Origin: Lachnospiraceae bacterium
GTDB taxonomy: Bacteria; Bacillota; Clostridia; Lachnospirales; Lachnospiraceae
Length of the DNA: 64,000 nucleotides
Direction of reading: 5' to 3'
Assembly: GCA_910575555.1 (NCBI GenBank)
Contig: CAJTFX010000002.1
Location: forward strand, 1-64,000
Shown: positions 26,242 through 34,225 of the stretch, piece after piece
Position numbering within the stretch: position 1 is the stretch's first letter
How the letters are laid out: the number at the start of each line of letters is the position of its first letter
The notes under the pieces: model-generated
The model's input: only the letters and a program-made list of their open reading frames with translations
The model's database searches: none
What the model was told of the DNA's origin: nothing
Translations under genes and position numbers: made by a program

Positions 26242-27009
26242 TTATTTAAATTTTTCCCAGAAACGCTCCTTTTCCCTGGCGGATTCCACCAGGGATGAGA
26301 CAAATCCGTCTGCCGGGTGCAGGATAATCTGTTCCGGCGTGTCAAACTGCAGGATATGCCCCTCATTCATAATCATCACCCGTGTTCCAAGCTTAAAGGC
26401 TTCTTCAATATCATGAGTGACAAAGAGGAAGGTTTTCTTCATGCCCCGGTGCAGGGTGAGAAGCTCCTCCTGCAGCCGGGCGCGGGTGATGGAATCAATG
26501 GCTCCGAAGGGCTCGTCTAACAGCATGATTTTGGGATCGGCCGCCAATGCCCGGGCCAGGCCCACCCGCTGCTGCTGCCCGCCGGAAAGCTGGGCGGGAT
26601 ACCGGTTTCTGTATTCCTCCGGGGCCAGGCCCGCCATGGTAAGCAGCTGATCTACCCGGGCGTCTGTTTTTTCTTTTTCCCATTTCAGCAGATTTGGCAC
26701 CATGGCAATATTGCTGCCTACGGTCATATGGGGAAACAGGCCGATTTGCTGAATCACATAGCCGATCCGCCGCCGCAGCTTTACGGGGTTCATGGAGCTG
26801 ATGTCCTCCCCAAATAAAATAATTTTGCCGGTGTCAGGCTCGTAAAGCCGGTTAATCATTTTTAACAATGTTGTTTTTCCGCAGCCGGAGGAACCCAGAA
26901 TGGTGATGAATTCCCCCTCTTCCGCGGTGAAATTGATATGGTCCACGGCATTGCGAAGAGAGCCCTGGAACGTTTTGGTCACATTTTGAAATTCAATTGC
27001 GTGCGCCAT
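26242..27009 (-). CDS. Compatible-solute ABC transporter ATPase (OpuCA type, without CBS domains)
   Basis: A 255-aa ATPase: Walker A GSSGCGKTT, signature LSGGQQQRVGLARAL, Walker B IMLLDEPFGAID, switch FVTHDIEEAF. OpuCA proteins usually carry tandem CBS domains for ionic-strength sensing at the C-terminus; this one stops shortly after the nucleotide-binding domain, so osmotic gating must differ or be absent. The gene sits between the binding protein and the second permease. Confidence 0.9.
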   Translation of the reverse strand: MAHAIEFQNVTKTFQGSLRNAVDHINFTAEEGEFITILGSSGCGKTTLLKMINRLYEPDTGKIILFGEDISSMNPVKLRRRIGYVIQQIGLFPHMTVGSNIAMVPNLLKWEKEKTDARVDQLLTMAGLAPEEYRNRYPAQLSGGQQQRVGLARALAADPKIMLLDEPFGAIDSITRARLQEELLTLHRGMKKTFLFVTHDIEEAFKLGTRVMIMNEGHILQFDTPEQIILHPADGFVSSLVESAREKERFWEKFK

Positions 27010-27035
27010 CTGATCACCTCCGGTTCATACTGTGT

Positions 27036-27929
27036 TTATTCGCGGATGGAGTCGTAGAATTCCTTTGCCACTTCATCGTATTCCTGTTTATCGATATCCA
27101 CTTTTGCATTCAGGGAAATCATGGTTTCCGTGTCCAGTTTTGCGCTGACTTTGTTGAGGATTTCAGCGATTTCAGGGTGCTCGTTTAAGGCGTCGTTTCT
27201 GACTACAGGCGCCATATAGTAAGGCGGCCAGAACTGTTTGTCATCTTCCAGATAGGCGAACTTGTCCGCATTTACAAGCTGGGCGTCAGTGGAATAGGCC
27301 GGGCATACGTCAGCTTCCCCGCTTTCTAAAATCTGATATTTCAGTCCGCTGTCATAGAGGTTGATGGCTGCAAAATTAAATTCGCCGTAGACTTTGGCAA
27401 GGCCGGGCAGACCGTCCTCCCGCTGTTCAAATTCTCCCTGGGAGCAGAGCTTCAGCTTGTCTGCATTGGCCTGTAACTCTGACATGGTGGAAATACCGTA
27501 CTGCTGAGCCGCTTCCCTGCGGATGGCAATGCCGTTTCTGTCGTTGACCTGGGTAGAGTCAAGCCAGGTAAGTTCAAATTGCTTGCTGTATTCTTCCTTT
27601 ACCGTGTTGTATACGGAATCCGGATCACTGTCCATATCCATCTGCAGGACAGAGAGCAGGGCGGTTCCGGTATATTCGGGATAGAGGTCAAATTCATCGT
27701 CGGTGATGGCGGTGTGCACCAGGGAACCGGCCACATTCAGTTTCCGCTCCACCTTGTAGCCCTCGTCCTCCAGCGCCAGTGCATAGATTTCCGCCACAAT
27801 CAGGCTTTCTGTGAAATCTTTGGAGCCGACCCGGACTGTTTTCTGGTCAGAGGTTCCGCAGCCGGAAAGGAAGAAAGTGAACAGGGATACTGCTGTGAGC
27901 AGCAAAGCCATAAATTTTTTCGTTTTCAT
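27036..27929 (-). CDS. Compatible-solute ABC transporter substrate-binding lipoprotein (OpuCC/OsmX type)
   Basis: A 297-aa lipoprotein with lipobox LSGC (Cys24). The mature N-terminus VRVGSKDFTESLIVAEIYAL and DLYPEYTGTALLSVL are signatures of the QAT-family glycine betaine/carnitine/choline/proline betaine receptors. Aromatic residues (YYMAP and others) could form the quaternary-amine cage, but the ligand cannot be fixed by eye. Because carnitine and related betaines are OpuC ligands and a cai-like locus lies ~5 kb away, a shared substrate is worth testing. Confidence 0.92.
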   Translation of the reverse strand: MKTKKFMALLLTAVSLFTFFLSGCGTSDQKTVRVGSKDFTESLIVAEIYALALEDEGYKVERKLNVAGSLVHTAITDDEFDLYPEYTGTALLSVLQMDMDSDPDSVYNTVKEEYSKQFELTWLDSTQVNDRNGIAIRREAAQQYGISTMSELQANADKLKLCSQGEFEQREDGLPGLAKVYGEFNFAAINLYDSGLKYQILESGEADVCPAYSTDAQLVNADKFAYLEDDKQFWPPYYMAPVVRNDALNEHPEIAEILNKVSAKLDTETMISLNAKVDIDKQEYDEVAKEFYDSIRE

Positions 27930-27941
27930 AATAAGTCTCCT

Positions 27942-28580
27942 TTAAAATCTTTTGTATTTTAATATTATTTTTTCCAATAAGTGAAAGAAAATTCCGGCGG
28001 AAAATGACATAAGCGCCACTGAAATGCCGCCGATCAGCAGAAGATCAGTTCGAAACAGCCCGATTCCTGTAAAAATTAAATCTCCCATTCCGCCGGCGCC
28101 GATTCTTGCCGCCAGAGTTGCGCTGGCGATGATTTCCACAGCGGCTGTTTTCATACCGGTAAGAATCAATGGAAGCGCAAGGGGAAATCGGACTCTCATC
28201 CAGACCTGACGCCCGGTCATTCCCATTCCGCCGGCGGTTTCTAACAGAAAAGGGGGAACATCCCGCAGCCCCGCAATGGTATTTTCCAGAATCGGCGGGA
28301 TTGCCAGTAAAATCAGCGCAATGGCAGCCGGTACGGCGCCGGTGCCCAGAACCGGCAGCATCAAAAGCAGGATGGCCAGACTGGGAATAATGCGGAGAAT
28401 TCCAAATGCTGTGGAAACAGGTTTCTGCAGGACATGAAATCTGACGCAGCAAAAACCCGCGGGCACCCCAATCAGGACTGCAGCCAGTAACGAGCACAGG
28501 CTGATTCTGAAATGGTCTGTCAGCATCGTCAGGAAACGTCCGCTGTTCATTTGAAAATAATCTATGATTAAATGATACAT
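27942..28580 (-). CDS. Compatible-solute ABC transporter permease (OpuCD type)
   Basis: A 212-aa permease and the first gene of the operon. The EAA loop is GGMGMTGRQVWMRVRFPLA, and AARIGAGGMGDLIFTGIGL matches the family. Several membrane helices. The binding protein gene begins 12 bases after its stop. A minus-strand promoter lies at 28641-28669. Confidence 0.9.
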   Translation of the reverse strand: MYHLIIDYFQMNSGRFLTMLTDHFRISLCSLLAAVLIGVPAGFCCVRFHVLQKPVSTAFGILRIIPSLAILLLMLPVLGTGAVPAAIALILLAIPPILENTIAGLRDVPPFLLETAGGMGMTGRQVWMRVRFPLALPLILTGMKTAAVEIIASATLAARIGAGGMGDLIFTGIGLFRTDLLLIGGISVALMSFSAGIFFHLLEKIILKYKRF

Positions 28581-28640
28581 GTGAAAAAGCTACCTCCCTT
28601 GTCAGGATTTTGCCGAACTGTTTCAGCGTAGGCTTTTCTT

Positions 28641-28669
28641 ATTATAAACATAATTGAAGAATATGTACA
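28641..28669 (-). promoter_or_regulatory. Promoter of the opuC-type operon
   Basis: Read on minus: TGTACA (28669-28664), a 17-bp spacer and a perfect TATAAT (28646-28641), 61 bp before the first permease start codon. Confidence 0.7.
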
Positions 28670-28717
28670 GTGGATGTTTAAATTTTATAAATTTACGAAA
28701 AATATGTCCGTAAATGA

Positions 28718-28747
28718 TTGCACAATGATACGGAAACCATGTATAAT
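28718..28747 (+). promoter_or_regulatory. Promoter of the purF-like gene
   Basis: TTGCAC (28718-28723), an 18-bp spacer and TATAAT (28742-28747), 65 bp before the start codon. Confidence 0.7.
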
Positions 28748-28811
28748 AATGCCTGACATGAAATATTCCGCAGCGAAACGGCGGAGCACAGGACAGAAAG
28801 GAAAGAGAAAA

Positions 28812-30221
28812 ATGGGCGGTTTTTTTGGCGTAGCATCACAGCAGGATTGCGTATTTGATTTGTTTTTCGGCATTGACTATCACTCCCACCTGGGAACCAG
28901 GCGGGGCGGAATGGCGGTATTGGGGGAAAAAGGCTTTAACCGGGCCATTCACAATATCGAAAATGCTCCTTTTCGGACAAAATTTGATAAAGATGTCAGT
29001 GAGATGAAGGGATGGTACGGCATCGGCTGCATCTCAGATTACGAGCCTCAGCCGCTGATGATACGTTCCCATCATGGAACTTATGCGATTACCACAGTGG
29101 GAAAAATAAATAACAGCGATCAGCTTCTGCAGCAGTTGTTTGACGGCGGCCATTCCCATTTTATGGAACAGAGCGGCGGGGAAATCAATGCCACGGAACT
29201 GGTGGCGGCGCTGATCAATCAGAAGGAAAATTTAATCGAAGGCATCCGCTATGCGCTGGATTCCGTGGAAGGCTCCCTGTCCCTGATTCTGATGAACCAG
29301 GCGGGACTGTACGCGGCGAGGGATAAGTACGGCAGAACGCCGGTGGTGATCGGCAGGAAAGAAGATGCATTCTGCATTTCCCTTGAGAACTTTGCTTACC
29401 ACAATCTGGGTTATGCAGATTACAGGGAACTGGGGCCCGGGGAAATTGCGCTGGTGACAGATAAGAGCTGCGTGACTTTGTCGGAACCGGGAGATGAGAT
29501 GAAGATCTGCACCTTCCTCTGGGTATACTACGGATATCCGGCCAGCTCTTATGAGGGAATGAATGTGGAGCAGATGCGTTATCACTGCGGCAGGAAGATG
29601 GCAGAGCGGGACGATGTAAAGCCGGATATTGTGGCGGGGGTTCCGGATTCCGGCGTTCCCCATGCAATCGGATATGCCAATGAATCCGGCATACCATTTA
29701 CAAGGCCCTTTATCAAATACACCCCTACCTGGCCCAGATCCTTTATGCCTACCATCCAGAGCAAACGGGACTTGATTGCCAAAATGAAGCTTTTGGCGGT
29801 AAAGGATTTAATTCAGGATAAGAGCATGATATTGATTGACGACTCAATTGTAAGGGGAACCCAGCTGCGGGAAACGGTGGAATTCCTTTATCAGTGCGGA
29901 GCCACAGAAGTGCATGTCCGGCCTGCCTGCCCGCCGATTCTGTATGGCTGCAAATACCTGAACTTCTCCCGCTCTACTTCGGATATGGATTTGTTTTCCC
30001 GGCGGGTCATTGACAAGTTGGAGCAGGGGAACGTGACTGAGGAAATTCTGGCGGAATACGCAGATCCGGAATCAGAACGGTATGGGAAGATGGTGGAGGA
30101 AATGCGTAAGGAGCAGGGATTTACTTCTCTGCAGTTTAACCGTCTGGATGATATGCTGGATGCCACAGGATTGAAAAAGTGCAGGCTCTGCACCTACTGC
30201 TGGAATGGGAAGGAACGATAA
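28812..30221 (+). CDS. PurF paralogue lacking the catalytic N-terminal cysteine
   Basis: A 469-aa amidophosphoribosyltransferase homologue. PurF normally starts Met-Cys-Gly, and the processed Cys1 performs glutamine hydrolysis. This protein starts MGGFFGVAS, so the nucleophile is Gly and glutaminase activity should be lost. The other parts look functional: the Ntn fold (HLGTRRGGMAV), the PRPP loop ILIDDSIVRGT (341-350), and cysteines at 233, 380, 457 and 460 that match the [4Fe-4S] ligands of Bacillus-type PurF. It may use ammonia, act in another PRPP reaction, or regulate. The ATG at 28812 follows GAAAGGAAAGAG. It overlaps the AAA ATPase gene by 17 bases. Confidence 0.88.
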   Translation: MGGFFGVASQQDCVFDLFFGIDYHSHLGTRRGGMAVLGEKGFNRAIHNIENAPFRTKFDKDVSEMKGWYGIGCISDYEPQPLMIRSHHGTYAITTVGKINNSDQLLQQLFDGGHSHFMEQSGGEINATELVAALINQKENLIEGIRYALDSVEGSLSLILMNQAGLYAARDKYGRTPVVIGRKEDAFCISLENFAYHNLGYADYRELGPGEIALVTDKSCVTLSEPGDEMKICTFLWVYYGYPASSYEGMNVEQMRYHCGRKMAERDDVKPDIVAGVPDSGVPHAIGYANESGIPFTRPFIKYTPTWPRSFMPTIQSKRDLIAKMKLLAVKDLIQDKSMILIDDSIVRGTQLRETVEFLYQCGATEVHVRPACPPILYGCKYLNFSRSTSDMDLFSRRVIDKLEQGNVTEEILAEYADPESERYGKMVEEMRKEQGFTSLQFNRLDDMLDATGLKKCRLCTYCWNGKER

Positions 30222-31050
30222 AGATTTGATTTATTTAAGCAGTTTTTTATTTTCCCGGCGGATTATGAAAAATCCCAATCTCTACCCTTATCACGTTTTT
30301 GCCGGAATGACAGAAAGAGTGCTGCTGTTTCGTCCCATCACAATTCTGTACGGCGGCAATGCGTCAGGGAAATCCACCATGCTCAACATTATGGCCAATA
30401 AGCTGAAATTACAGGGGCAGGAATATGCTGCCTGCAATATGTTCGGCTCCTACTTCACACAGTTTATTGAAGAATGCAGGTATTCCCCGGGAGAAGATGA
30501 GGAGGGAAGGACTGTCCGTATTCCTAAGGAAAGCAGATATATCAAAAGCGAAGATATTTTATATGAAATTAAGAAAATTCAGCAGGAGCAGGTTTTAGAA
30601 GAGGGATATGTCTATGAGCATATCCGCAGAGGCATGCCGAAAGAGCAGAAGGAGGAGCTGAAGAATTCCTGGCAGACGAGAAAGGCCCTGAAAAATATGA
30701 TTTTCTGCCAGGAGAAGTATTCCAACGGAGAGACCACGCTGCAGATGTTAGAGGACTACATGGAACCGGACGCCCTCTATCTGCTGGACGAGCCGGAGGT
30801 CTCTCTTTCTCCGGCCAATCAGGTGGCCCTGGCAGAGCAGATCAATGAGATGGCAAGATTTTTAAGATGCCAGTTTATCATTGCCACTCACTCGCCTTTT
30901 CTGCTTGGGACATTAAATGCCAAAATATATGATTTGGACTCCGGGGAACTGGAGGAAAGACGATGGAGCGAGCTTGCCAACGTGCGGTATTTTTATGAAT
31001 TTTTCCAGAAGCGCAAGGAAGAATTTGAGCCTTCTGACAGATGGAGGTAG
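30205..31050 (+). CDS. AAA ATPase (ABC/RecF-like, orphan)
   Basis: A 281-aa P-loop ATPase. Walker A is GGNASGKST (~49-57), Walker B is ALYLLDEPEVSLSP (~190-203), and an ABC-type sensor region FIIATHSPFLLGT follows. The organisation resembles AAA_15/AAA_21 ATPases related to RecF/OLD proteins. No nuclease or TOPRIM domain is fused and no partner gene of a known defence system is adjacent. The start is uncertain: the ATG at 30205 lies inside the purF-like gene, and a TTG at 30226 with GGAAGGA before it is an alternative. Confidence 0.78.
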   Translation: MGRNDKDLIYLSSFLFSRRIMKNPNLYPYHVFAGMTERVLLFRPITILYGGNASGKSTMLNIMANKLKLQGQEYAACNMFGSYFTQFIEECRYSPGEDEEGRTVRIPKESRYIKSEDILYEIKKIQQEQVLEEGYVYEHIRRGMPKEQKEELKNSWQTRKALKNMIFCQEKYSNGETTLQMLEDYMEPDALYLLDEPEVSLSPANQVALAEQINEMARFLRCQFIIATHSPFLLGTLNAKIYDLDSGELEERRWSELANVRYFYEFFQKRKEEFEPSDRWR

Positions 31051-31189
31051 GAAGATTCTTGCAGGTGGAATCAGGCGGGACTTAGCTACGGTGTTGCTTT
31101 TCCTGTAGTTTAATCATATTACTCCGGCGGTTAAAAACCGCAAAATCACAGATACTAATTCCAAAACTTTAGAATTGGAGAATTCTTAA

Positions 31190-32458
31190 ATGATGGAAAC
31201 ATACAGCTATCTGTGCATAGATTTGAAATCTTTTTATGCCTCCGTGGAATGTGTGGAACGGGGGCTTGATCCCATGACGGCCAATCTGGCAGTGGCCGAT
31301 CCTGACCGGGGAAAAGGCGCTTTGTGCCTGGCGATTTCTCCCTCCATGAAGGCCCTCGGCGTCAAAAACCGCTGCCGGGTGTACCAGATTCCGGCTCATA
31401 TAACGTACATTACGGCGCCGCCCCGGATGAAACGGTACATCGAATATTCGGCAGATGTTTACGGGGTGTATCTGAAATACATTGCCAAAGAGGATATCCA
31501 CGTCTATTCCATTGACGAAGCGTTTCTGGATGTTACCCAGTATCTTAGCCTGTATCAGCTGACAGCCAGGGAGCTGGCAGTAAAGATTATGGCGGATATC
31601 CGGGAAACAACAGGGATGCCGGCGGCAGCAGGAATCGGAACCAACCTGTATCTTGCAAAGACGGCTTTGGATCTCACAGCCAAACACACAAAGGATCGTA
31701 TCGGTGTTCTGGACGAAGAGCTGTATCGGCAGACCTTGTGGGATCACAGGCCGCTGACGGATTTCTGGAGAGTGGGAGAGGGGACTGCAAACCGCCTTGC
31801 CCGGGCAGGGATTCTGACCATGGGAGATATCGCCCGGGCAGAGGAACAGATGCTATACGGGATGTTTGGCATAGATGCAGAGCTTCTCATTGATCATGCC
31901 TGGGGCCGGGAAAGCGCAACCATGGCGGATATTAAATCGTATCGGCCGAAAAGCAATTCTCTTTCCAGCGGGCAGATGCTGCTCAGGGATTATTCCTTTG
32001 AAGAGTGCAGGCTGCTGTTGAAAGAGATGGTGGACGCTCTCTGTCTGGAGCTGGCTGACCAGGGTCTTACCGCTCAAAATGTTTCTATTGCAGTGGGCTA
32101 TTCTTATACAACAGGATTAAAGCAATCTGCGGGCAGCGTGTCTATGCCCGATCCGGCCAACAGTTATTCAGATATCATGCCTTGTGTGCTTCGGCTGTAT
32201 GAACGCATTGCTCGTAAGGGAAAGCCCATCCGCAGGCTGAACGTTACCTGCAGCGGCATTGCAAAGGAGGAATACCGGCAGTACCGCCTGTTTACAGACG
32301 CGGCGGAACTGGATCGGGAAAAAAAGCTGCAGCAGGCAGTTCTTGAAATTAAACGGCGCTATGGGAAAAATGCCCTGGTCCGGGGGATGGATTTACTGGA
32401 AGCAGGGACAGCGATGACCAGAAACCGTCAGATCGGAGGGCATAAAAGCGGTGAATAG
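31190..32458 (+). CDS. Y-family DNA polymerase (UmuC/UvrX type)
   Basis: A 422-aa translesion polymerase. The catalytic carboxylates are in CIDLKSFYASVEC (~9-21) and HVYSIDEAFLDVT (~103-115). A helix-hairpin-helix/little-finger part follows and ends near residue 420. The sequence is closer to UvrX/UmuC-type polymerases of Firmicutes and mobile elements than to DinB. The downstream YolD gene overlaps it by 8 bases, the usual pairing. I see no LexA box of the Gram-positive type upstream. Confidence 0.92.
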   Translation: MMETYSYLCIDLKSFYASVECVERGLDPMTANLAVADPDRGKGALCLAISPSMKALGVKNRCRVYQIPAHITYITAPPRMKRYIEYSADVYGVYLKYIAKEDIHVYSIDEAFLDVTQYLSLYQLTARELAVKIMADIRETTGMPAAAGIGTNLYLAKTALDLTAKHTKDRIGVLDEELYRQTLWDHRPLTDFWRVGEGTANRLARAGILTMGDIARAEEQMLYGMFGIDAELLIDHAWGRESATMADIKSYRPKSNSLSSGQMLLRDYSFEECRLLLKEMVDALCLELADQGLTAQNVSIAVGYSYTTGLKQSAGSVSMPDPANSYSDIMPCVLRLYERIARKGKPIRRLNVTCSGIAKEEYRQYRLFTDAAELDREKKLQQAVLEIKRRYGKNALVRGMDLLEAGTAMTRNRQIGGHKSGE

Positions 32459-32795
32459 AAGATACCCAAAAATGCCATCCGGAGCCCGCGCCAAACAGTT
32501 TATGCCCTTTGATGCGCTGAAAGGCTTTCAGGAGGCCCTAAGAAGTAAAGAACAGCCGACAGAGCCCAGGAAAGAACTGCCGGAGGACTGGGCAGAGGAG
32601 CTTGACAGAAGGCTGCGCCGGATATGCTTAGGCGATTTTGTTACCGCGGAGTATTTCCGGAACGGAACATATGTCAGGATAACAGGAAAAATCTCAAATA
32701 TTGATCAAACAGCCAAAATTCTGGGAATTGAAGGCTGTCAGATTCCCTTTGCGGATCTTTCTGATTTGCAGGGAGAAATCTTTGCCATGCAGTAG
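32451..32795 (+). CDS. YolD-like protein
   Basis: A 114-aa partner of UvrX-type polymerases. The N-terminus MPSGARAKQFMPFDALKGFQ is characteristic of the YolD family. GTG start, with CGGAGGG ~11 bases upstream, overlapping the polymerase gene. YolD proteins are found with Y-family polymerases on chromosomes, plasmids and phages; their role in translesion synthesis is not well defined. Confidence 0.9.
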   Translation: MNRRYPKMPSGARAKQFMPFDALKGFQEALRSKEQPTEPRKELPEDWAEELDRRLRRICLGDFVTAEYFRNGTYVRITGKISNIDQTAKILGIEGCQIPFADLSDLQGEIFAMQ

Positions 32796-32836
32796 ATGTT
32801 TCTAAGAAAAAGCATATTCACTCTTGATGATGCAGA

Positions 32837-33084
32837 ATGTTTACAAATCTTAGAGTGCGTGCAAGACTGATTTTACTGACAGCCGTAGCGGCTGCGGCTA
32901 TGTGTATTACATTTATGAGGGGGACAATATAGTTCTTTTGGGCCAGGAAACAGAAGGTACAAACGGGATGGAACTGGAGGACAGCCAGGAATTGTCGGCA
33001 GGAATGCAGGAAACAGCGGCTGCCACAACGATGGCAGATGAGGCTGCCGGGGAAATGCATCATGCAGTGACATATTGTCTTTAA
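32837..33084 (+). pseudogene. Remnant of a methyl-accepting chemotaxis protein gene
   Basis: An ATG at 32837 opens a 31-residue peptide starting MFTNLRVRARLILLTAVAA, like the first transmembrane helix of chemoreceptors, ending at TAG 32930. In another frame, bases ~32965-33060 encode QELSAGMQETAAATTMADEA, like the start of the MCP signalling domain. So the sensor domain, HAMP and most of the signalling domain are deleted and the junction is frameshifted. No other chemotaxis gene is in the window. The inference rests on short motif matches. Confidence 0.6.
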
Positions 33085-33146
33085 ATAAGAGATCAGTAAA
33101 TTCCGTGTAAAATGATGATAAGAGCGGCATCTGCTCAGATCTTTAT

Positions 33147-33185
33147 ACCGGATTGCCCAGTGAGCGTCTCAAAGGGCAATCCGGT
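33147..33185. terminator. Hairpin between the YolD region and etfA
   Basis: ACCGGATTGCCC (33147-33158) pairs perfectly with GGGCAATCCGGT (33174-33185). It stands between convergent units, so a bidirectional terminator is likely, although T runs are poor. The GGGCAATCCGG motif recurs at 57978 and 58231. Confidence 0.7.
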
Positions 33186-33206
33186 TGTTCTGTCTGTATC
33201 TAATGA

Positions 33207-34211
33207 TTAAGCTTTCGCTTTCTTAATGGCATCTGTCAACACAGGCAATACCTCAAACAAATCGCCCACAACGCCGTAATCAGCAACGCCGAAAATAGGA
33301 GCGTCCGGATCTTTATTGATGGCGATAATGCGGTCAGAACTGCTCATGCCGGCTAAATGCTGAATCGCGCCGGAGATTCCGCAGGCGATATAGAGTTTGG
33401 GCCCTACGGTTTTGCCGGTCTGGCCTACCTGGTGTGCGTGGGGAATCCAGCCGGAATCCACAGCGGCTCTGGAAGCGCCTACTGTGCCGCCCAAAGCATC
33501 TGCCAGTGCGCGGATTGGCTCAAATCCTTCCGGCCCTTTGACGCCGCGGCCGCCGGAGACAATAATCTGTGCTCCTTCCAAATCCACGGTTTCTGCGTCC
33601 AGTTCCCGGATTAATTCGATCACCTGTGTACGGATATCTTCGGAAGGAACAGAGATATCTTCCTTGATAACTTCCGCTTTGTGATCGGAAGGCTCTGCCA
33701 TTTTAAATACGCCGGGGCGGACAGTGCCCATCTGGGGACGGTGCTCCGGACACATAATGGTTGCCATCAGGTTGCCGCCGAAGGCAGGACGGGTCCATGC
33801 CACGTTGCCGGTTTCTTCGTCAATGTCAAGGGCGGTGCAGTCTGCGGTTAATCCGGTATGGAGACGGCAGGCAATTCTGGGGCCTAAGTCGCGGCCGTTG
33901 TTGGTAGCGCCGATTAACATACTGGTAGGACCGTATTTTTCCACCAGTTTGGTGATGGCAATGGTATAGGCGTCTGTGGAGTATTCTTTGAATTCTTCTC
34001 CGTCCACTGTGATGACAGTGTCAGCGCCGTAACGGGAAGCAGCTTCTGCGGAGGCTTCTACGTTGCAGCCGATTACAACGGCTACCAGTGAGCCGCCCTG
34101 TTTCCTTGCCATATCCTTGCCGGGGTTTAAAAGCTCAAGGCCGACTTTTTTCGGTGAGCCGTCTTCTTTTGTTTCAATAAATACCCAAAGGTCTTTGCTT
34201 TTGACTTCCAT
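33207..34211 (-). CDS. etfA: Electron transfer flavoprotein alpha subunit (Bcd-type pair)
   Basis: A 334-aa EtfA. The C-terminal FAD domain has GRGVKGPEGF, GASRAAVDSGW, GQTGKTVGPKLYIACGISG, QHLAGMSSSDRIIAINKDPD and APIFGVADYGVVGD. Its length matches clostridial EtfA proteins that work with butyryl-CoA dehydrogenase. It is the last gene of the minus operon, 14 bases after etfB. With its partner it would carry electrons to or from an acyl-CoA dehydrogenase; bifurcation is possible but not provable from sequence reading. Confidence 0.95.
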   Translation of the reverse strand: MEVKSKDLWVFIETKEDGSPKKVGLELLNPGKDMARKQGGSLVAVVIGCNVEASAEAASRYGADTVITVDGEEFKEYSTDAYTIAITKLVEKYGPTSMLIGATNNGRDLGPRIACRLHTGLTADCTALDIDEETGNVAWTRPAFGGNLMATIMCPEHRPQMGTVRPGVFKMAEPSDHKAEVIKEDISVPSEDIRTQVIELIRELDAETVDLEGAQIIVSGGRGVKGPEGFEPIRALADALGGTVGASRAAVDSGWIPHAHQVGQTGKTVGPKLYIACGISGAIQHLAGMSSSDRIIAINKDPDAPIFGVADYGVVGDLFEVLPVLTDAIKKAKA

Positions 34212-34225
34212 GATCCGATTCCTCC

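Noticed and set aside
31136-31189. LexA box before the Y-family polymerase
   Set aside because: A GAATT/AATTC inverted repeat is present, but it does not match the Gram-positive LexA consensus.
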